From the NCBI GenBank assembly GCA_047833665.1, contig CP181261.1, forward strand, positions 868,001-932,000: DNA of 64,000 nucleotides, given 5' to 3'. The stretch is from Caproicibacter sp047833665 (lineage in GTDB: Bacteria; Bacillota; Clostridia; Oscillospirales; Acutalibacteraceae). Positions 45,370 to 55,585 of the stretch are shown piece by piece; position 1 is the first letter of the stretch; each line of letters opens with the position of its first letter. The translations under genes and the position numbers were made by a program. The notes under the pieces are model-generated. The model was not told where the DNA came from. It was given only the letters and a program-made list of their open reading frames with translations, and did not search any database.

Positions 45370-46398
45370 ATGGGATTAATGTTAAAAAAAAGAATTTCTT
45401 TGTCGTTTTTGCTGCTGCTTCTTTTCTTGGCTGTGATACCAACCACTGCGTTTTATGCACAGCACACAGTGAATCAGAATACATTTTCTGACTATATAGA
45501 ATACTGTTTTGGAATAAATGCGACCGTTGAATCGGTTCATGACGAACTAACTGATATTTACCCCGAAAACACCATTGTGGTGATGGATAAAGATGGAAAT
45601 ATTAGAACTTCCGGTCCTTTGGAAGATGGAGATATTATCAAAATGTTGGATGCCTCGGGAAAAATCTTCAGAGTGTTTGTGAATGTTTGTACGGAAAACT
45701 CTGAACAATCATCCACAGAAGATTTAAATGCGCAAGTGCCGCAGTCATCTTCAGAAGATTCTGGTACAAGCTCAGTACAGGCATCTTCTGCAGATTCCTC
45801 TGCAATCTCATCGGAACGAACAGCAGACGAACCTGCTACAGGCGCGTCAAAACCATATGCGGAAGATTCTGAAAATTCTACTCTGCAGTCAAATTCCGCT
45901 TCCTCTGAGGATGTATCGGATGAATCTTCCGAGGCGTCATCTGATTCTAACTTATCTTCTGCAGTCTCTTCCGGCACGGACTCTGTTCAGGTATCGCTAT
46001 TTGAAAATCAGGATTACTATAAATTCGGAGAACCTATTACCGTAGAAGAACTGGAAGATCAATTGGCATTGGAAGGAGTACCCGGGTCTCAACTGACGGT
46101 GCAGACAAGTACGGGGAACATCCGGCAGGCAGGCTTGGTCTGTACGGGTGACGTTCTAACCGTCACAAACCTTGACGGGACCCTTCAAAATCGAGTAACG
46201 GTTGTGGTTGCCGGTGATCTGACACGCTGTGGTTTTCCAAATGAGGCGGCATGTAAACTCCTTTACGGGTATCTGACGGATTCTGCAGCGCTGACAGCGG
46301 ATCTTCGGCAAGCGGCGGATTTAAACGACGATTCCGATATCACTACCAGCGACTTGCTGAATTTAAAAAAGATGATTTTTACTGCAAATGAGGATTGA
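45370..46398 (+). CDS. secreted protein with dockerin-like C-terminus
   Basis: A 342-residue protein with an N-terminal signal peptide (KKRISLSFLLLLLFLAVIPTTAFYA). A domain of about 65 residues (SDYIEYCFGINATV.. to VFVNV) is followed by a long Ser/Glu/Asp-rich low-complexity linker (about 118-215). A second related domain (YYKFGEPITVEEL.. to VTVVVAGD) leads to ADLNDDSDITTSDLLNLKKMI, which resembles one calcium-binding repeat of type I dockerins. It may attach to a scaffold or the cell surface. No catalytic domain is seen. GAAGGATGG precedes the ATG. Confidence 0.7.
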   Translation: MGLMLKKRISLSFLLLLLFLAVIPTTAFYAQHTVNQNTFSDYIEYCFGINATVESVHDELTDIYPENTIVVMDKDGNIRTSGPLEDGDIIKMLDASGKIFRVFVNVCTENSEQSSTEDLNAQVPQSSSEDSGTSSVQASSADSSAISSERTADEPATGASKPYAEDSENSTLQSNSASSEDVSDESSEASSDSNLSSAVSSGTDSVQVSLFENQDYYKFGEPITVEELEDQLALEGVPGSQLTVQTSTGNIRQAGLVCTGDVLTVTNLDGTLQNRVTVVVAGDLTRCGFPNEAACKLLYGYLTDSAALTADLRQAADLNDDSDITTSDLLNLKKMIFTANED

Positions 46399-46422
46399 CC
46401 GGAACGGGAAAAGTAATATAAT
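46395..46422 (+). promoter_or_regulatory. sigma-A promoter before the beta-helix gene
   Basis: TTGACC (46395-46400) and TATAAT (46417-46422) with 16 nt between. It overlaps the stop of the preceding gene. Confidence 0.6.
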
Positions 46423-46457
46423 AATGGGGATGGTTTGTAATAAAGGAGACTATGCAT

Positions 46458-47126
46458 ATGTTTGAACCTGCTCAAATCAGCAGATTATTTGACCTTTCCC
46501 ACACAGCTGCAGAACCACTGCTGCGCACACTCAACTATCCATGGGAGGCTCTGCCGAAAATCGGAGAGTTGATTTTGCAAATTGGCAAAAATCTTTCTGC
46601 CGATGAATACGAAAACCGAGGAGAAAATATTTGGGTTCATCGCTCTGCCGTTGTATTTGATTCCGCTTTTTTGCATGGGCCTGTTATTATTGGCCCGGGC
46701 ACGGAAGTGCGTCAGTGTGCGTTTATCCGCGGTAATGCGCTGGTTGGCGCCGGATGTGTTGTTGGAAATTCCACGGAACTGAAAAACGTGATTTTGTTTG
46801 ATTCAGTTCAAGTTCCGCACTATAACTATGTAGGGGACTCGATACTGGGCTATAAAGCGCATATGGGTGCGGGGGCTATCACTTCCAATATTAAGTCCGA
46901 TAAGACGAATGTAGTGATTCATGCCGGCAGTGAGCAAATTGAGACGGGACTTAGAAAAATTGGGGCCATGCTGGGTGATTATGTGGAAGTAGGCTGCAAC
47001 TCCGTTTTAAATCCCGGCACGGTGATTGGAAGAGAGACTACAATTTATCCGCTTTCCATGGTGCGCGGGTATGTTCCGCCCCACAGTATTTACAAACGTG
47101 CGGGTGAAATTGTACAACGGAGATAA
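46458..47126 (+). CDS. left-handed beta-helix (GlmU-like) acyl/nucleotidyl transferase-like protein
   Basis: About 222 residues. The C-terminal two thirds are hexapeptide repeats (VIIGPGTEVRQCAFIRGNALVGAGCVVGNSTELKN, GAGAITSNIKSDKTNVVI) as in the acetyltransferase domain of GlmU. There is no N-terminal uridylyltransferase domain. Clostridial homologues are called UDP-N-acetylglucosamine pyrophosphorylase-like, but the activity is unproven. The second ATG (46458) has better spacing from AAAGGAG than the first (46452). Confidence 0.75.
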   Translation: MFEPAQISRLFDLSHTAAEPLLRTLNYPWEALPKIGELILQIGKNLSADEYENRGENIWVHRSAVVFDSAFLHGPVIIGPGTEVRQCAFIRGNALVGAGCVVGNSTELKNVILFDSVQVPHYNYVGDSILGYKAHMGAGAITSNIKSDKTNVVIHAGSEQIETGLRKIGAMLGDYVEVGCNSVLNPGTVIGRETTIYPLSMVRGYVPPHSIYKRAGEIVQRR

Positions 47127-47129
47127 TCC

Positions 47130-47158
47130 AACAGCCGCTTTTGGCGGCTGTTTTCTTT
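47130..47158 (+). terminator. terminator after the beta-helix gene
   Basis: AACAGCCGC pairs with GCGGCTGTT around TTTTG, followed by TTCTTTATT, directly after the stop. Confidence 0.85.
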
Positions 47159-47332
47159 ATTAATCTGCATTTTTCTCCTTGCATCCGCTGTTTTATCCGG
47201 TTATTGTAATACTATTATGGTTTATTAAGACATTTGATAAAAAAAATGAGGTACGCGGCGCTGCTTGTGTTCCCGTTTACTTTGCTGCGGATTATCGCTA
47301 TAATGTTTCATGAATCGAAAGGAGGCCCTTTT

Positions 47333-49015
47333 TTGGACGCATTCTTTTCCGCTTTGACCAGCGTGGAGTCCATGCTGCTCTTCGCGGCACGGGTGGCTGT
47401 CATCCTGATCAGCGGCGTAGTGGTCTTGCGCTGCTTTTCTTCTTTGCGGATAGGACGCAGACGTGAGGACCCCGTCATTGTTCTTCAGGATAGGACAACA
47501 AAAGAAATCATTCCGGTTTTGTACTGGGAAAATTCCATCGGCCGCAGCCGCAGTTGTGATATCGTTTTAAACGACGCGACCGTTAGCCGTGCTCATGCGG
47601 TGTTGTTTCGCCGTGAGAGCGGATGGCTGGTAACGGATACGAATTCCAAGGCGGGCACGTTTATTAACGGCAGAAAAGTGCGGCAAAATGCCCATGTTCG
47701 GCCGGGTGATACGATCGCAATGGGGTCTACGACGCTCATGCTCAAACGCACCACCGATGTCAGAGGACTGAAAACCTCCAAACGCCCGCGCAGGTTAGCC
47801 GCATCCCCTGCATCGCTGATGCGTGCGGTGACCGTCGTACAAATTCTTTTAGGTGTGCAGGCATGTTTTGCGGGCTCTACACCGGATGTTTTGCCTCTGA
47901 TTCCGCTTGCTATTTTATTGCTCCTTGAGTGGGGACTTTACTTTTTTTCTATGAAAACGCTGAATCGTGTCAGCTTTGAGCTGGAGACCATCGCGTTTTT
48001 GAATAGCGGTATAGGAATTCTGCTGATTTCCGCTGCAAATGTACAAAATACATGGGTTCAGCTTGCAGCTTTGGCAGCAGGGATTATTCTGTTTTGCTGC
48101 ATCATTTGGTTTTTGGGTGACTTGGATCGCGCGATGCGCTGGCGCGTTGTAATCGGAATACTGGCAATTTTATTGTTCGCAGCAAATTTGGTTTTGGGCA
48201 AAGAGTACAACGGTGCGAAAAACTGGATTGAACTCGGCCCGGTTACGGTTCAGCCGTCCGAGTTGGTTAAAATTGCGTTTGTTTTTGTCGGTGCCTCCAC
48301 GTTGGACAGGCTGCAGACAGCGCAGAACTTGACAGGCTTTATCGCATTTTCCGGGGTGTGCATGGGTGCACTTTTCTTAATGAAAGATTTTGGCACGGCG
48401 TGTATTTTTTTTGTCACCTTTTTAATTATTGCATTCATGCGCTCCGGCAGCCTGCGCACCATTGCGCTGATTTGTGCAGTTGCGGGTTTGGGTGCGTTTC
48501 TGATTTTAAAATTTCGGCCGTATGTAGCACAGCGGTTTGCAGTTTGGGGGCATGTGTGGGAACATGCGAACGATGCGGGCTACCAGCAGACCCGTGTGCT
48601 GAGTTATTCGGCGTCGGGAGGGCTATTCGGTGTTGGTTTAGGGCGCGGCAGTTTAAAGTCTGTTTTTGCAGCTCAAAATGACCTTGTGTTTGGCATGGTG
48701 TGCGAAGAACTGGGACTGGCCTTAGCCCTGATTATGGTGCTTTCCATCGCGGGTCTTTTGCTGTATGCCCGCGCCGACGCAACCCGCAGCCGCTCAACGC
48801 TGTATTCGATTTCTTCCTGTGCAGCGGCTGGAATGCTGCTGTTTCAGACCTGTTTGAATGTATTTGGTGCGACCGATGTGCTGCCGCTGACCGGCGTGAC
48901 ACTTCCGTTTGTCAGCCTTGGCGGCTCAAGTATGGTATCTGTTTGGGGGTTGCTTGCGTTTATCAAGGCGGGGGATGAACGGACTTATGCGGTGCGAAGG
49001 AGGAAAAAGCGGTGA
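47333..49015 (+). CDS. FHA-domain FtsW/RodA/SpoVE-family glycosyltransferase
   Basis: About 560 residues. One N-terminal membrane segment precedes an FHA domain (about 55-140: NSIGRSRSCDIVLNDATVSRAHAVLF, TNSKAGTFINGRKV) that binds phosphothreonine. A SEDS polytopic domain (about 165-555) follows, with AKNWIELGPVTVQPSELVKIAFV and TLPFVSLGGSSM. It polymerises peptidoglycan glycan strands with the PBP encoded next. I choose the TTG at 47333 because AAAGGAGG lies 7 nt upstream; earlier in-frame TTG (47234) and ATG (47246) codons have no ribosome binding site. The FHA domain suggests control by a Ser/Thr kinase. Confidence 0.88.
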   Translation: MDAFFSALTSVESMLLFAARVAVILISGVVVLRCFSSLRIGRRREDPVIVLQDRTTKEIIPVLYWENSIGRSRSCDIVLNDATVSRAHAVLFRRESGWLVTDTNSKAGTFINGRKVRQNAHVRPGDTIAMGSTTLMLKRTTDVRGLKTSKRPRRLAASPASLMRAVTVVQILLGVQACFAGSTPDVLPLIPLAILLLLEWGLYFFSMKTLNRVSFELETIAFLNSGIGILLISAANVQNTWVQLAALAAGIILFCCIIWFLGDLDRAMRWRVVIGILAILLFAANLVLGKEYNGAKNWIELGPVTVQPSELVKIAFVFVGASTLDRLQTAQNLTGFIAFSGVCMGALFLMKDFGTACIFFVTFLIIAFMRSGSLRTIALICAVAGLGAFLILKFRPYVAQRFAVWGHVWEHANDAGYQQTRVLSYSASGGLFGVGLGRGSLKSVFAAQNDLVFGMVCEELGLALALIMVLSIAGLLLYARADATRSRSTLYSISSCAAAGMLLFQTCLNVFGATDVLPLTGVTLPFVSLGGSSMVSVWGLLAFIKAGDERTYAVRRRKKR

Positions 49016-50394
49016 GAACCACAGGAACGCGTTCTTTCATTCTCTATATCCTTTGTGCCGGATTTTTTGCAGGATTGTATGTGTTCCTTCGCGGATTTTT
49101 CATCAGCGGCGGGGATTGGGCTGTACAGCCATTTAACAAGCATTTGAACGGAGAAAGCTATATTTCGGCGCAGGGACGCGTGTTGGACCGCAACGGTGTT
49201 GTACTGGCAAAGAGTGAAAACGGCAGTCGGGTGTATAATGAGGATGAAACGATCCGCCGGGCAATGCTGCATGCAGTGGGAGACACAAGCGGTTACATTT
49301 CCACGGGTGTGCAATATAATTTCCGTGCGGAACTTTCCGGCTACAATCCGGTAACCGGGCTTGCTAATCCGACAGAGAAACCGATGGGAAGTGATATCCG
49401 CCTTACACTGGACAGCGGCTTGTGCAAACTGGCACGACAGCAGCTCGGCGACAGGAACGGTGCCGTCGCCCTATACAACTACAAAACAGGCGAACTGCTC
49501 TGCATGGTCAGCACGCCGGATTACGACCCCGCCAACCCTCCGGAGGATTTAACCACCGACAAGACGGGAAAATATGACGGTGTTTTTGTAAACAAAGTCC
49601 TTTCCTCCACGCTGACGCCGGGCTCTATTTTTAAATTGGTGACTGCGGCGGCCGCCATTGAAAATATTCCGGATCTTGATAAAAGAACATGGGACTGCAA
49701 CGGCAGTATTATTGTCAATGGCAATCAAATCACGGATGTCAAAGCTTACGGAACACTTGATTTTAAAAACGCACTTGCCAAATCTTCCAATGTTGCCTTT
49801 GCCCAGATCGCCATTGAGCTTGGTGCCGAAATCATGACCGAGCAAGCCAATGAGATGGGATATAACCGCTCTTTCTCACTGGAGGGAATCCCATCTGCTG
49901 CAAGTGTTTACAATGTCAGTGGTGCACAGCCGCAGGAACTAGGCTGGTCGGGTGTGGGACAGTTTACAGATCTTGCAAATCCATATCATATGATGATTCT
50001 GATGGGCGCAATTGCCAACGGCGGAACCTATGTGCAGCCGTACCTGATTCAAAGTATCTCCACACCCTTTGGCATACAGACAAAAACGGGTAATGCCCGG
50101 CAGGGAGAGCAGTTGCTCAACCCTCAAACCGCTGAGAAGCTCACAACGTATATGCGCTATAACGTAACTGCAGAATATGGAGACGGGTTGTTCCCATCCA
50201 TGGAGGTCTGTGCCAAAACCGGGACAGCGGAAGTGGGCAAGAATCGAAAACCGAACGGTTGGATGGTAGGGTTTTCCTCCAATGAAAAGACTCCTTTCGC
50301 GTTTGCTGTTGTGGTTGAAAATGCTTCTTCCAGTCTTGGTTCTGCCGGAAAAATAGCTTCCGCACTGATGCAGGCGGCTGCAAAATTGTCATAA
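49012..50394 (+). CDS. class B penicillin-binding protein (transpeptidase)
   Basis: A 460-residue protein with an N-terminal membrane anchor (about 8-30) and a transpeptidase domain: active-site Ser in TPGSIFK (about 203), KSSN (about 262) and KTGTAEVG (about 401). It resembles PbpA/PBP2-type enzymes paired with SEDS proteins. Its GTG start overlaps the FtsW stop (GTGA), so the two are translationally coupled and probably form one glycosyltransferase-transpeptidase complex for elongation, division or sporulation. Confidence 0.92.
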   Translation: MRTTGTRSFILYILCAGFFAGLYVFLRGFFISGGDWAVQPFNKHLNGESYISAQGRVLDRNGVVLAKSENGSRVYNEDETIRRAMLHAVGDTSGYISTGVQYNFRAELSGYNPVTGLANPTEKPMGSDIRLTLDSGLCKLARQQLGDRNGAVALYNYKTGELLCMVSTPDYDPANPPEDLTTDKTGKYDGVFVNKVLSSTLTPGSIFKLVTAAAAIENIPDLDKRTWDCNGSIIVNGNQITDVKAYGTLDFKNALAKSSNVAFAQIAIELGAEIMTEQANEMGYNRSFSLEGIPSAASVYNVSGAQPQELGWSGVGQFTDLANPYHMMILMGAIANGGTYVQPYLIQSISTPFGIQTKTGNARQGEQLLNPQTAEKLTTYMRYNVTAEYGDGLFPSMEVCAKTGTAEVGKNRKPNGWMVGFSSNEKTPFAFAVVVENASSSLGSAGKIASALMQAAAKLS

Positions 50395-50568
50395 GGAGTT
50401 GTTTAAATTTCGGGATGCCAATGCTTTCACTTTTTTACCGCTGAAATTTGTCGCTTTCACCCTTTCATATCTTTCCGGCTTATGTTAAAATAAATCGCAG
50501 TGAATGAAATTCGGATGTTATAAACCGGATTAAAATTCAGCCGGACGTACGGCGGAATGGGGGAAAAC

Positions 50569-53500
50569 ATGTCAGAAGTCATCCGTGTGTTTGTGGAAAA
50601 AAGGCCGGGATTTGACTTAGAGGCACAGCAGCTAAAAGCTGACCTAAGGGAAAATCTTGGGCTCAAGGCCGTGGAGGATGTTAAAATTATCAATCGCTAT
50701 GACCTTTCCGGCATTTCGGGGAAAGAGTATGCGGCGGCGAGGGATACCATTCTTTCTGAAGCAAATGTGGACATGGTATATGAAGAGGACTATCCGCTGC
50801 CGCAGGGATATCAAGCCTTTGCCATGGAATATTTGCCGGGGCAGTATGACCAAAGGGCAGATTCAGCCGCACAATGCGTGCAGCTGCTTACTCAGGGGGA
50901 ACGTCCAAAAGTTGCTACGGCAAAGTTGGTTGCGCTTAAAGGTGAGTTAAAACAGGAAGACTTAAAAAAAATACAAAATTATCTGATTAACCCGGTTGAA
51001 AGCCGCCTTGCTTCCATGAGCAAGCCGGAAACACTCGACTCTCAGGCAAAGGTGCCGGAGAACGTCGCTCGTGTGGAAGGATTCATCTCCTGGAACGATG
51101 GGCGGCTTTCCGAATATCACCGCATGATGGGATTTGCGATGAGCCTTGAAGATCTGCGCTTTTGCCGCGACTATTTTCGGGATGCGGAAAAAAGGGATCC
51201 GAGTGTGACAGAATTGCGCGTGATAGACACTTACTGGAGCGACCATTGCCGTCATACGACGTTTCTGACCCGCCTGAACCGAATTACCGTCGAACGGTCC
51301 GCGCTGAGTACGGCCATTGAGGAGGCTCTCGCGGCATATTACGATGCGCGGGATGAGGTGTACGGCAGAACTGACCGGCCGGTCTCGCTGATGGACATGG
51401 CGGTCATTGGAATGAAATTGCTGAGAAAACGCGGGATGATTCCCGATTTGGATATAAGCGATGAAATCAATGCTTGTTCCATCGAAGTCCCGATTACTGT
51501 GGATGGACAAATAGAGAAATGGCTGGTGCAGTTTAAAAACGAAACGCACAACCACCCGACGGAGATTGAACCATTCGGCGGCGCAGCGACTTGCCTAGGC
51601 GGTGCGATTCGCGACCCGCTTTCCGGCAGGGCTTATGTGTATCAGGCAATGCGCGTCACCGGTTCCGGCGATCCGCGTGTTCCGTTTGAAAAAACCATGA
51701 AAGGCAAGCTGCCAACACGAAAGATTACAACCGGCGCGGCGCAGGGGTACAGCTCTTACGGAAATCAGATTGGTCTTGCAACAGGTCAGGTAACGGAACT
51801 GTACGACCCGGGATATGTTGCTAAGCGCATGGAAATCGGTGCGGTGATTGGTGCATCGCCGAAGGAAAACGTGGTGCGCGGCATACCGTCTCCCGGCGAT
51901 GTTATTATTCTTTTGGGCGGTGCGACCGGCCGTGACGGCTGCGGAGGAGCAACAGGTTCTTCAAAAGCCCATACAAAGCAGTCCATTGAACTTTGCGGCG
52001 CGGAAGTGCAAAAAGGAAACCCGCCTACTGAGCGGAAAATTCAGCGTCTGTTCCGCAATCCGAAAGTAGCACGGATGATAAAACGCTGCAATGATTTCGG
52101 CGCGGGCGGCGTCAGCGTCGCCATTGGAGAGTTGGCAGACGGACTGGATATTGATTTAGACAAAGTACCTAAGAAGTATGAAGGTCTTGACGGAACGGAA
52201 CTGGCTATCTCGGAATCGCAGGAGCGTATGGCGGTAGTGATAGCTCCGGAAAATACACAGGCTTTCATTGAAGCGGCCGCGGAAGAAAACTTGAACGCAA
52301 CCGTTGTCGCTGTGGTGAGCGAAGAACCTAGACTTCGCATGACATGGCGCGGTAATACCATTGTGGATATTGCACGCTCGTTTTTAGATACAAACGGCGT
52401 GACTCAGAATGCGGAAGCCCTTATTTCTGCAGTTGACCCGAAGGATAATTATCGTGCGAAGGTTCCGGAGAGCCTTAAAGATTTGCCTTTGGAACAGGCG
52501 TTTGAAAAAAATCTTTCCCGTTTGGAGGTTTGCGGGCAAAAAGGATTGGCGGAACGTTTTGACGCAAGTATCGGCGCGCAAACCGTACTAATGCCGTTTG
52601 CGGGAAAATATCAGCTGACGCCGGAGGAGGCCATGGTCGCGGGATTGCCGGTCTCCGGGGAAAGCGACGACGCTACCGCAATGAGCTATGGCTTCATCCC
52701 GGGAATATCTCGTTTTTCACCGTTTCACGGTGCGGCTTACGCAGTGGTGGAAAGTCTGTCCAAACTTGCAGCCGTCGGTGCTGATCCACTGTCTGCTCGG
52801 CTGACATTTCAGGAGTATTTTGAACGTATGACGGATGACCCGAGAAGTTGGGGTAAGCCGGCGGCCGCGCTGCTTGGTGCCCTCTCTGCACAGTTGGGTT
52901 TGGGAGTTCCGTCCATCGGCGGCAAGGACAGTATGAGCGGTACATTCGAATCCATCAGTGTGCCGCCAACACTGGTTAGTTTTGCGGTTGCTATGACGAA
53001 AAAGAGTGAAACCATTTCCGCGGCATTTCAGCAGGCAGGTTCACGCGTCTTGTTGCTTCCGCTGCCGGAAAATCCGGAAACCTTGCTGCCGGATTGGCAG
53101 AAATTAAAGAGTTATTATACTGAGGTAGTTCGTCTGATTCGCGGGGGTAATGTACGCTCTGCTTCTGTTGTGAAAGAAGGCGGTGTGGCTGCCGCCATAG
53201 CCCGCATGTGTTTTGGCAATAAAATTGGATTTCATTTTCATTCAGCGGTTTTGAATCCGCAGTGTTTGTTTGCGCCTTCATCCGGAGCAATTATTGTGGA
53301 AGTGGAGGAGAAAACACAGGTTCAGAATCTGGCTTTTGTCACGCTTGGATATACGATTGAAAAACCTCAAGTGGAATTAGGGGAACATTCGCTGGAACTT
53401 GACCGCCTGATTGCTGTGTGGAATGGCACACTCAATTCCATTTTCCCTGTTTCCGGGCCGGATATCGAGATTCAAGATATCCCGCTTTACACTGAAAGAA

Positions 53501-54327
53501 ATCAGTCAGCTCCTGCTATTCGGGCAGCAAAACCGAGGGTGTTTATCCCGGTGTTCCCCGGAACAAACTGTGAGTACGACACCGCCCGTGCCTTTGAGAA
53601 AGCCGGGGCGCAGGTGGAGACTTTGGTAGTGAGAAATTTAACACCGAGCGATATTGAAGAAAGTATCCAGCGCATCGCGCAGGCCGTGTCACGCTCTCAG
53701 ATTGTCATGATACCGGGAGGCTTCTCCGGTGGGGATGAGCCTGACGGTTCGGGCAAATTTATTGCTACAACATTCCGAAACCCACGAATTGCAGAGGCTA
53801 TTGAGCAATTGCTTAACCAAAGAGATGGGTTGATGCTCGGCATTTGCAACGGATTTCAGGCACTGATTAAGCTTGGACTTGTTCCTTATGGGAAAATCAT
53901 AGCTCCCACGGAAAATTCTCCAACGCTGACCTTTAACAGCATTGGCAGGCATATTTCACGCATGGTTTATACGCGCGTCACCTCGGTAAAATCGCCGTGG
54001 TTTGCGGGTGTGAACGCGGGCGATGTGTTCACTGTTCCCATTTCTCACGGGGAAGGGCGATTTGTCGCAAGCGATGAAATGCTCCGGACGCTGATGGCCA
54101 ACGGACAGATTGCCACGCAGTACTGCGCGCCGGACGGACAACCAAGCGGAGCAGCCGAATGGAATCCGAACGGTTCTGTTTGTGCAGTGGAGGGGATCAC
54201 CAGCCCGGACGGAAGAATTCTTGGAAAAATGGGCCATTCTGAACGCATGGGCAAAAACCTGTATAAAAATGTGCCGGGCGCAAAAGACCAGAAACTATTT
54301 GAATCCGGCGTAAAATATTTCAAATAA
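50569..54327 (+). CDS. purL: phosphoribosylformylglycinamidine synthase (large type)
   Basis: A single polypeptide of about 1252 residues combining the synthetase and glutaminase parts. Synthetase landmarks: YWSDHCRHTTF (about 225), NETHNHPTEIEPFGGAATCLGGAIRD (about 325) and SIGGKDSMSGTF. The C-terminal glutamine amidotransferase has VFPGTNCEYD, nucleophile Cys in LGICNGFQ, and SHGEGRF. It makes FGAM from FGAR, glutamine and ATP in purine synthesis. The ATG after GGGGGA is preferred over one four codons earlier. No other pur gene is adjacent. Confidence 0.96.
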   Translation: MSEVIRVFVEKRPGFDLEAQQLKADLRENLGLKAVEDVKIINRYDLSGISGKEYAAARDTILSEANVDMVYEEDYPLPQGYQAFAMEYLPGQYDQRADSAAQCVQLLTQGERPKVATAKLVALKGELKQEDLKKIQNYLINPVESRLASMSKPETLDSQAKVPENVARVEGFISWNDGRLSEYHRMMGFAMSLEDLRFCRDYFRDAEKRDPSVTELRVIDTYWSDHCRHTTFLTRLNRITVERSALSTAIEEALAAYYDARDEVYGRTDRPVSLMDMAVIGMKLLRKRGMIPDLDISDEINACSIEVPITVDGQIEKWLVQFKNETHNHPTEIEPFGGAATCLGGAIRDPLSGRAYVYQAMRVTGSGDPRVPFEKTMKGKLPTRKITTGAAQGYSSYGNQIGLATGQVTELYDPGYVAKRMEIGAVIGASPKENVVRGIPSPGDVIILLGGATGRDGCGGATGSSKAHTKQSIELCGAEVQKGNPPTERKIQRLFRNPKVARMIKRCNDFGAGGVSVAIGELADGLDIDLDKVPKKYEGLDGTELAISESQERMAVVIAPENTQAFIEAAAEENLNATVVAVVSEEPRLRMTWRGNTIVDIARSFLDTNGVTQNAEALISAVDPKDNYRAKVPESLKDLPLEQAFEKNLSRLEVCGQKGLAERFDASIGAQTVLMPFAGKYQLTPEEAMVAGLPVSGESDDATAMSYGFIPGISRFSPFHGAAYAVVESLSKLAAVGADPLSARLTFQEYFERMTDDPRSWGKPAAALLGALSAQLGLGVPSIGGKDSMSGTFESISVPPTLVSFAVAMTKKSETISAAFQQAGSRVLLLPLPENPETLLPDWQKLKSYYTEVVRLIRGGNVRSASVVKEGGVAAAIARMCFGNKIGFHFHSAVLNPQCLFAPSSGAIIVEVEEKTQVQNLAFVTLGYTIEKPQVELGEHSLELDRLIAVWNGTLNSIFPVSGPDIEIQDIPLYTERNQSAPAIRAAKPRVFIPVFPGTNCEYDTARAFEKAGAQVETLVVRNLTPSDIEESIQRIAQAVSRSQIVMIPGGFSGGDEPDGSGKFIATTFRNPRIAEAIEQLLNQRDGLMLGICNGFQALIKLGLVPYGKIIAPTENSPTLTFNSIGRHISRMVYTRVTSVKSPWFAGVNAGDVFTVPISHGEGRFVASDEMLRTLMANGQIATQYCAPDGQPSGAAEWNPNGSVCAVEGITSPDGRILGKMGHSERMGKNLYKNVPGAKDQKLFESGVKYFK

Positions 54328-54355
54328 TAAAGAGTCTGAAAGCTGGCTGTCGGTT

Positions 54356-55585
54356 ATGATGGAAGAAATTTTGAAACGAACGTGGGCTGAAATCAGTCTG
54401 GATGCCATTGAACACAATTTTCGGGAGATTCAGCAAAGACTGCGCCCCGAAACAAAAATCTGCTGTGTGATTAAGGCGGATGCTTACGGGCATGGTGCCG
54501 AGAGGCTTGCCAAGGAATATGAAAAATTGGGTGCTGATTGGTTTGCAGTGTCTAATTTGGAAGAAGCACATCAGCTGCGCGGGGTGGGCGTGAAATTGCC
54601 AATTCTCATTCTTGGCTACACGCCCCCCGAAATGGCGCGGGAACTGGCTCGGCTGAACATTTCTCAGGCGCTGGTTGGTGCTGAGTATGGTGCGGCTTTG
54701 AGCAAAGAGGCGGTCAAGGCGGGAGTGACCGTAAAAGTACATGTTTCGTTGGATACCGGAATGAGCAGAATTGGATTTTTGTATCAGAATCCGCAGCGTG
54801 ACACAGCGTCATTAGAAGATGTGGAACATGCCTGCAAATTGCCCGGTTTGGAACCTGAGGGAATTTTCACTCATTTTGCTGTGGCGGACGAGGGCGAAAA
54901 CGGAAGCGACTACACAAAGATGCAATACCGAAATTTTTGCGATGCCATTGAGCGTCTAAAGCAACGCGGAGTCAGCTTCCGCATTCGGCATTGTGCGAAT
55001 TCCGCCGCAATATTCGATTATCCTGAGATGCAGCTCGATATGGTTCGCTCCGGTGTTATTCTGTATGGGTTGATGCCATCTGCCAATCTTCAAAATCCTG
55101 CTCCTTTGATTCCCGCCATGCAGGTAAAAAGCGTTGTGGCATTGGTGAAAAAAATTCCGCCTCAAACCACCGTCAGTTACGGCAGAAAATTTACTGCGGT
55201 TAAAGAGACAATGGTTGCGACAGTGCCAATCGGTTATGCGGATGGGTATCCGAGAAGTCTGTTTCAGTCAGCAGAAATGCTGGTGCATGGAAAAAGAGCT
55301 AAGATACTCGGCCGTGTTTGTATGGATCAGCTAATGTTAGATGTAACCGATATTCCTAATGTGCGCGCCGGCGATACGGTAACGGTTTTTGGAAAAGACG
55401 GAGAGGCCAGTTTGTCGGTGGACGAGTTGGCCGCACAAATCGGCACCATTAATTATGAGCTGGTATGTGCCGTTTCCAAACGTGTGCCGCGTGTTTACTA
55501 TAAAAATGGAGCGGTGGTGGGAAGCCTTGATTATCTGAAACGAGGCTGTCCTGCCTTACCTTGCGGAGAGAAAAACCATGGGTAG
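54356..55585 (+). CDS. alr: alanine racemase
   Basis: A 409-residue PLP enzyme. The cofactor lysine is in CVIKADAYGHG (about residue 40), the catalytic tyrosine region is VSYGRKF (about 275), and CMDQLMLDVTD is conserved. It converts L-alanine to D-alanine for peptidoglycan. Two ATG codons in tandem (54356, 54359) are possible starts. The 3' end overlaps the next small gene. Confidence 0.95.
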   Translation: MMEEILKRTWAEISLDAIEHNFREIQQRLRPETKICCVIKADAYGHGAERLAKEYEKLGADWFAVSNLEEAHQLRGVGVKLPILILGYTPPEMARELARLNISQALVGAEYGAALSKEAVKAGVTVKVHVSLDTGMSRIGFLYQNPQRDTASLEDVEHACKLPGLEPEGIFTHFAVADEGENGSDYTKMQYRNFCDAIERLKQRGVSFRIRHCANSAAIFDYPEMQLDMVRSGVILYGLMPSANLQNPAPLIPAMQVKSVVALVKKIPPQTTVSYGRKFTAVKETMVATVPIGYADGYPRSLFQSAEMLVHGKRAKILGRVCMDQLMLDVTDIPNVRAGDTVTVFGKDGEASLSVDELAAQIGTINYELVCAVSKRVPRVYYKNGAVVGSLDYLKRGCPALPCGEKNHG

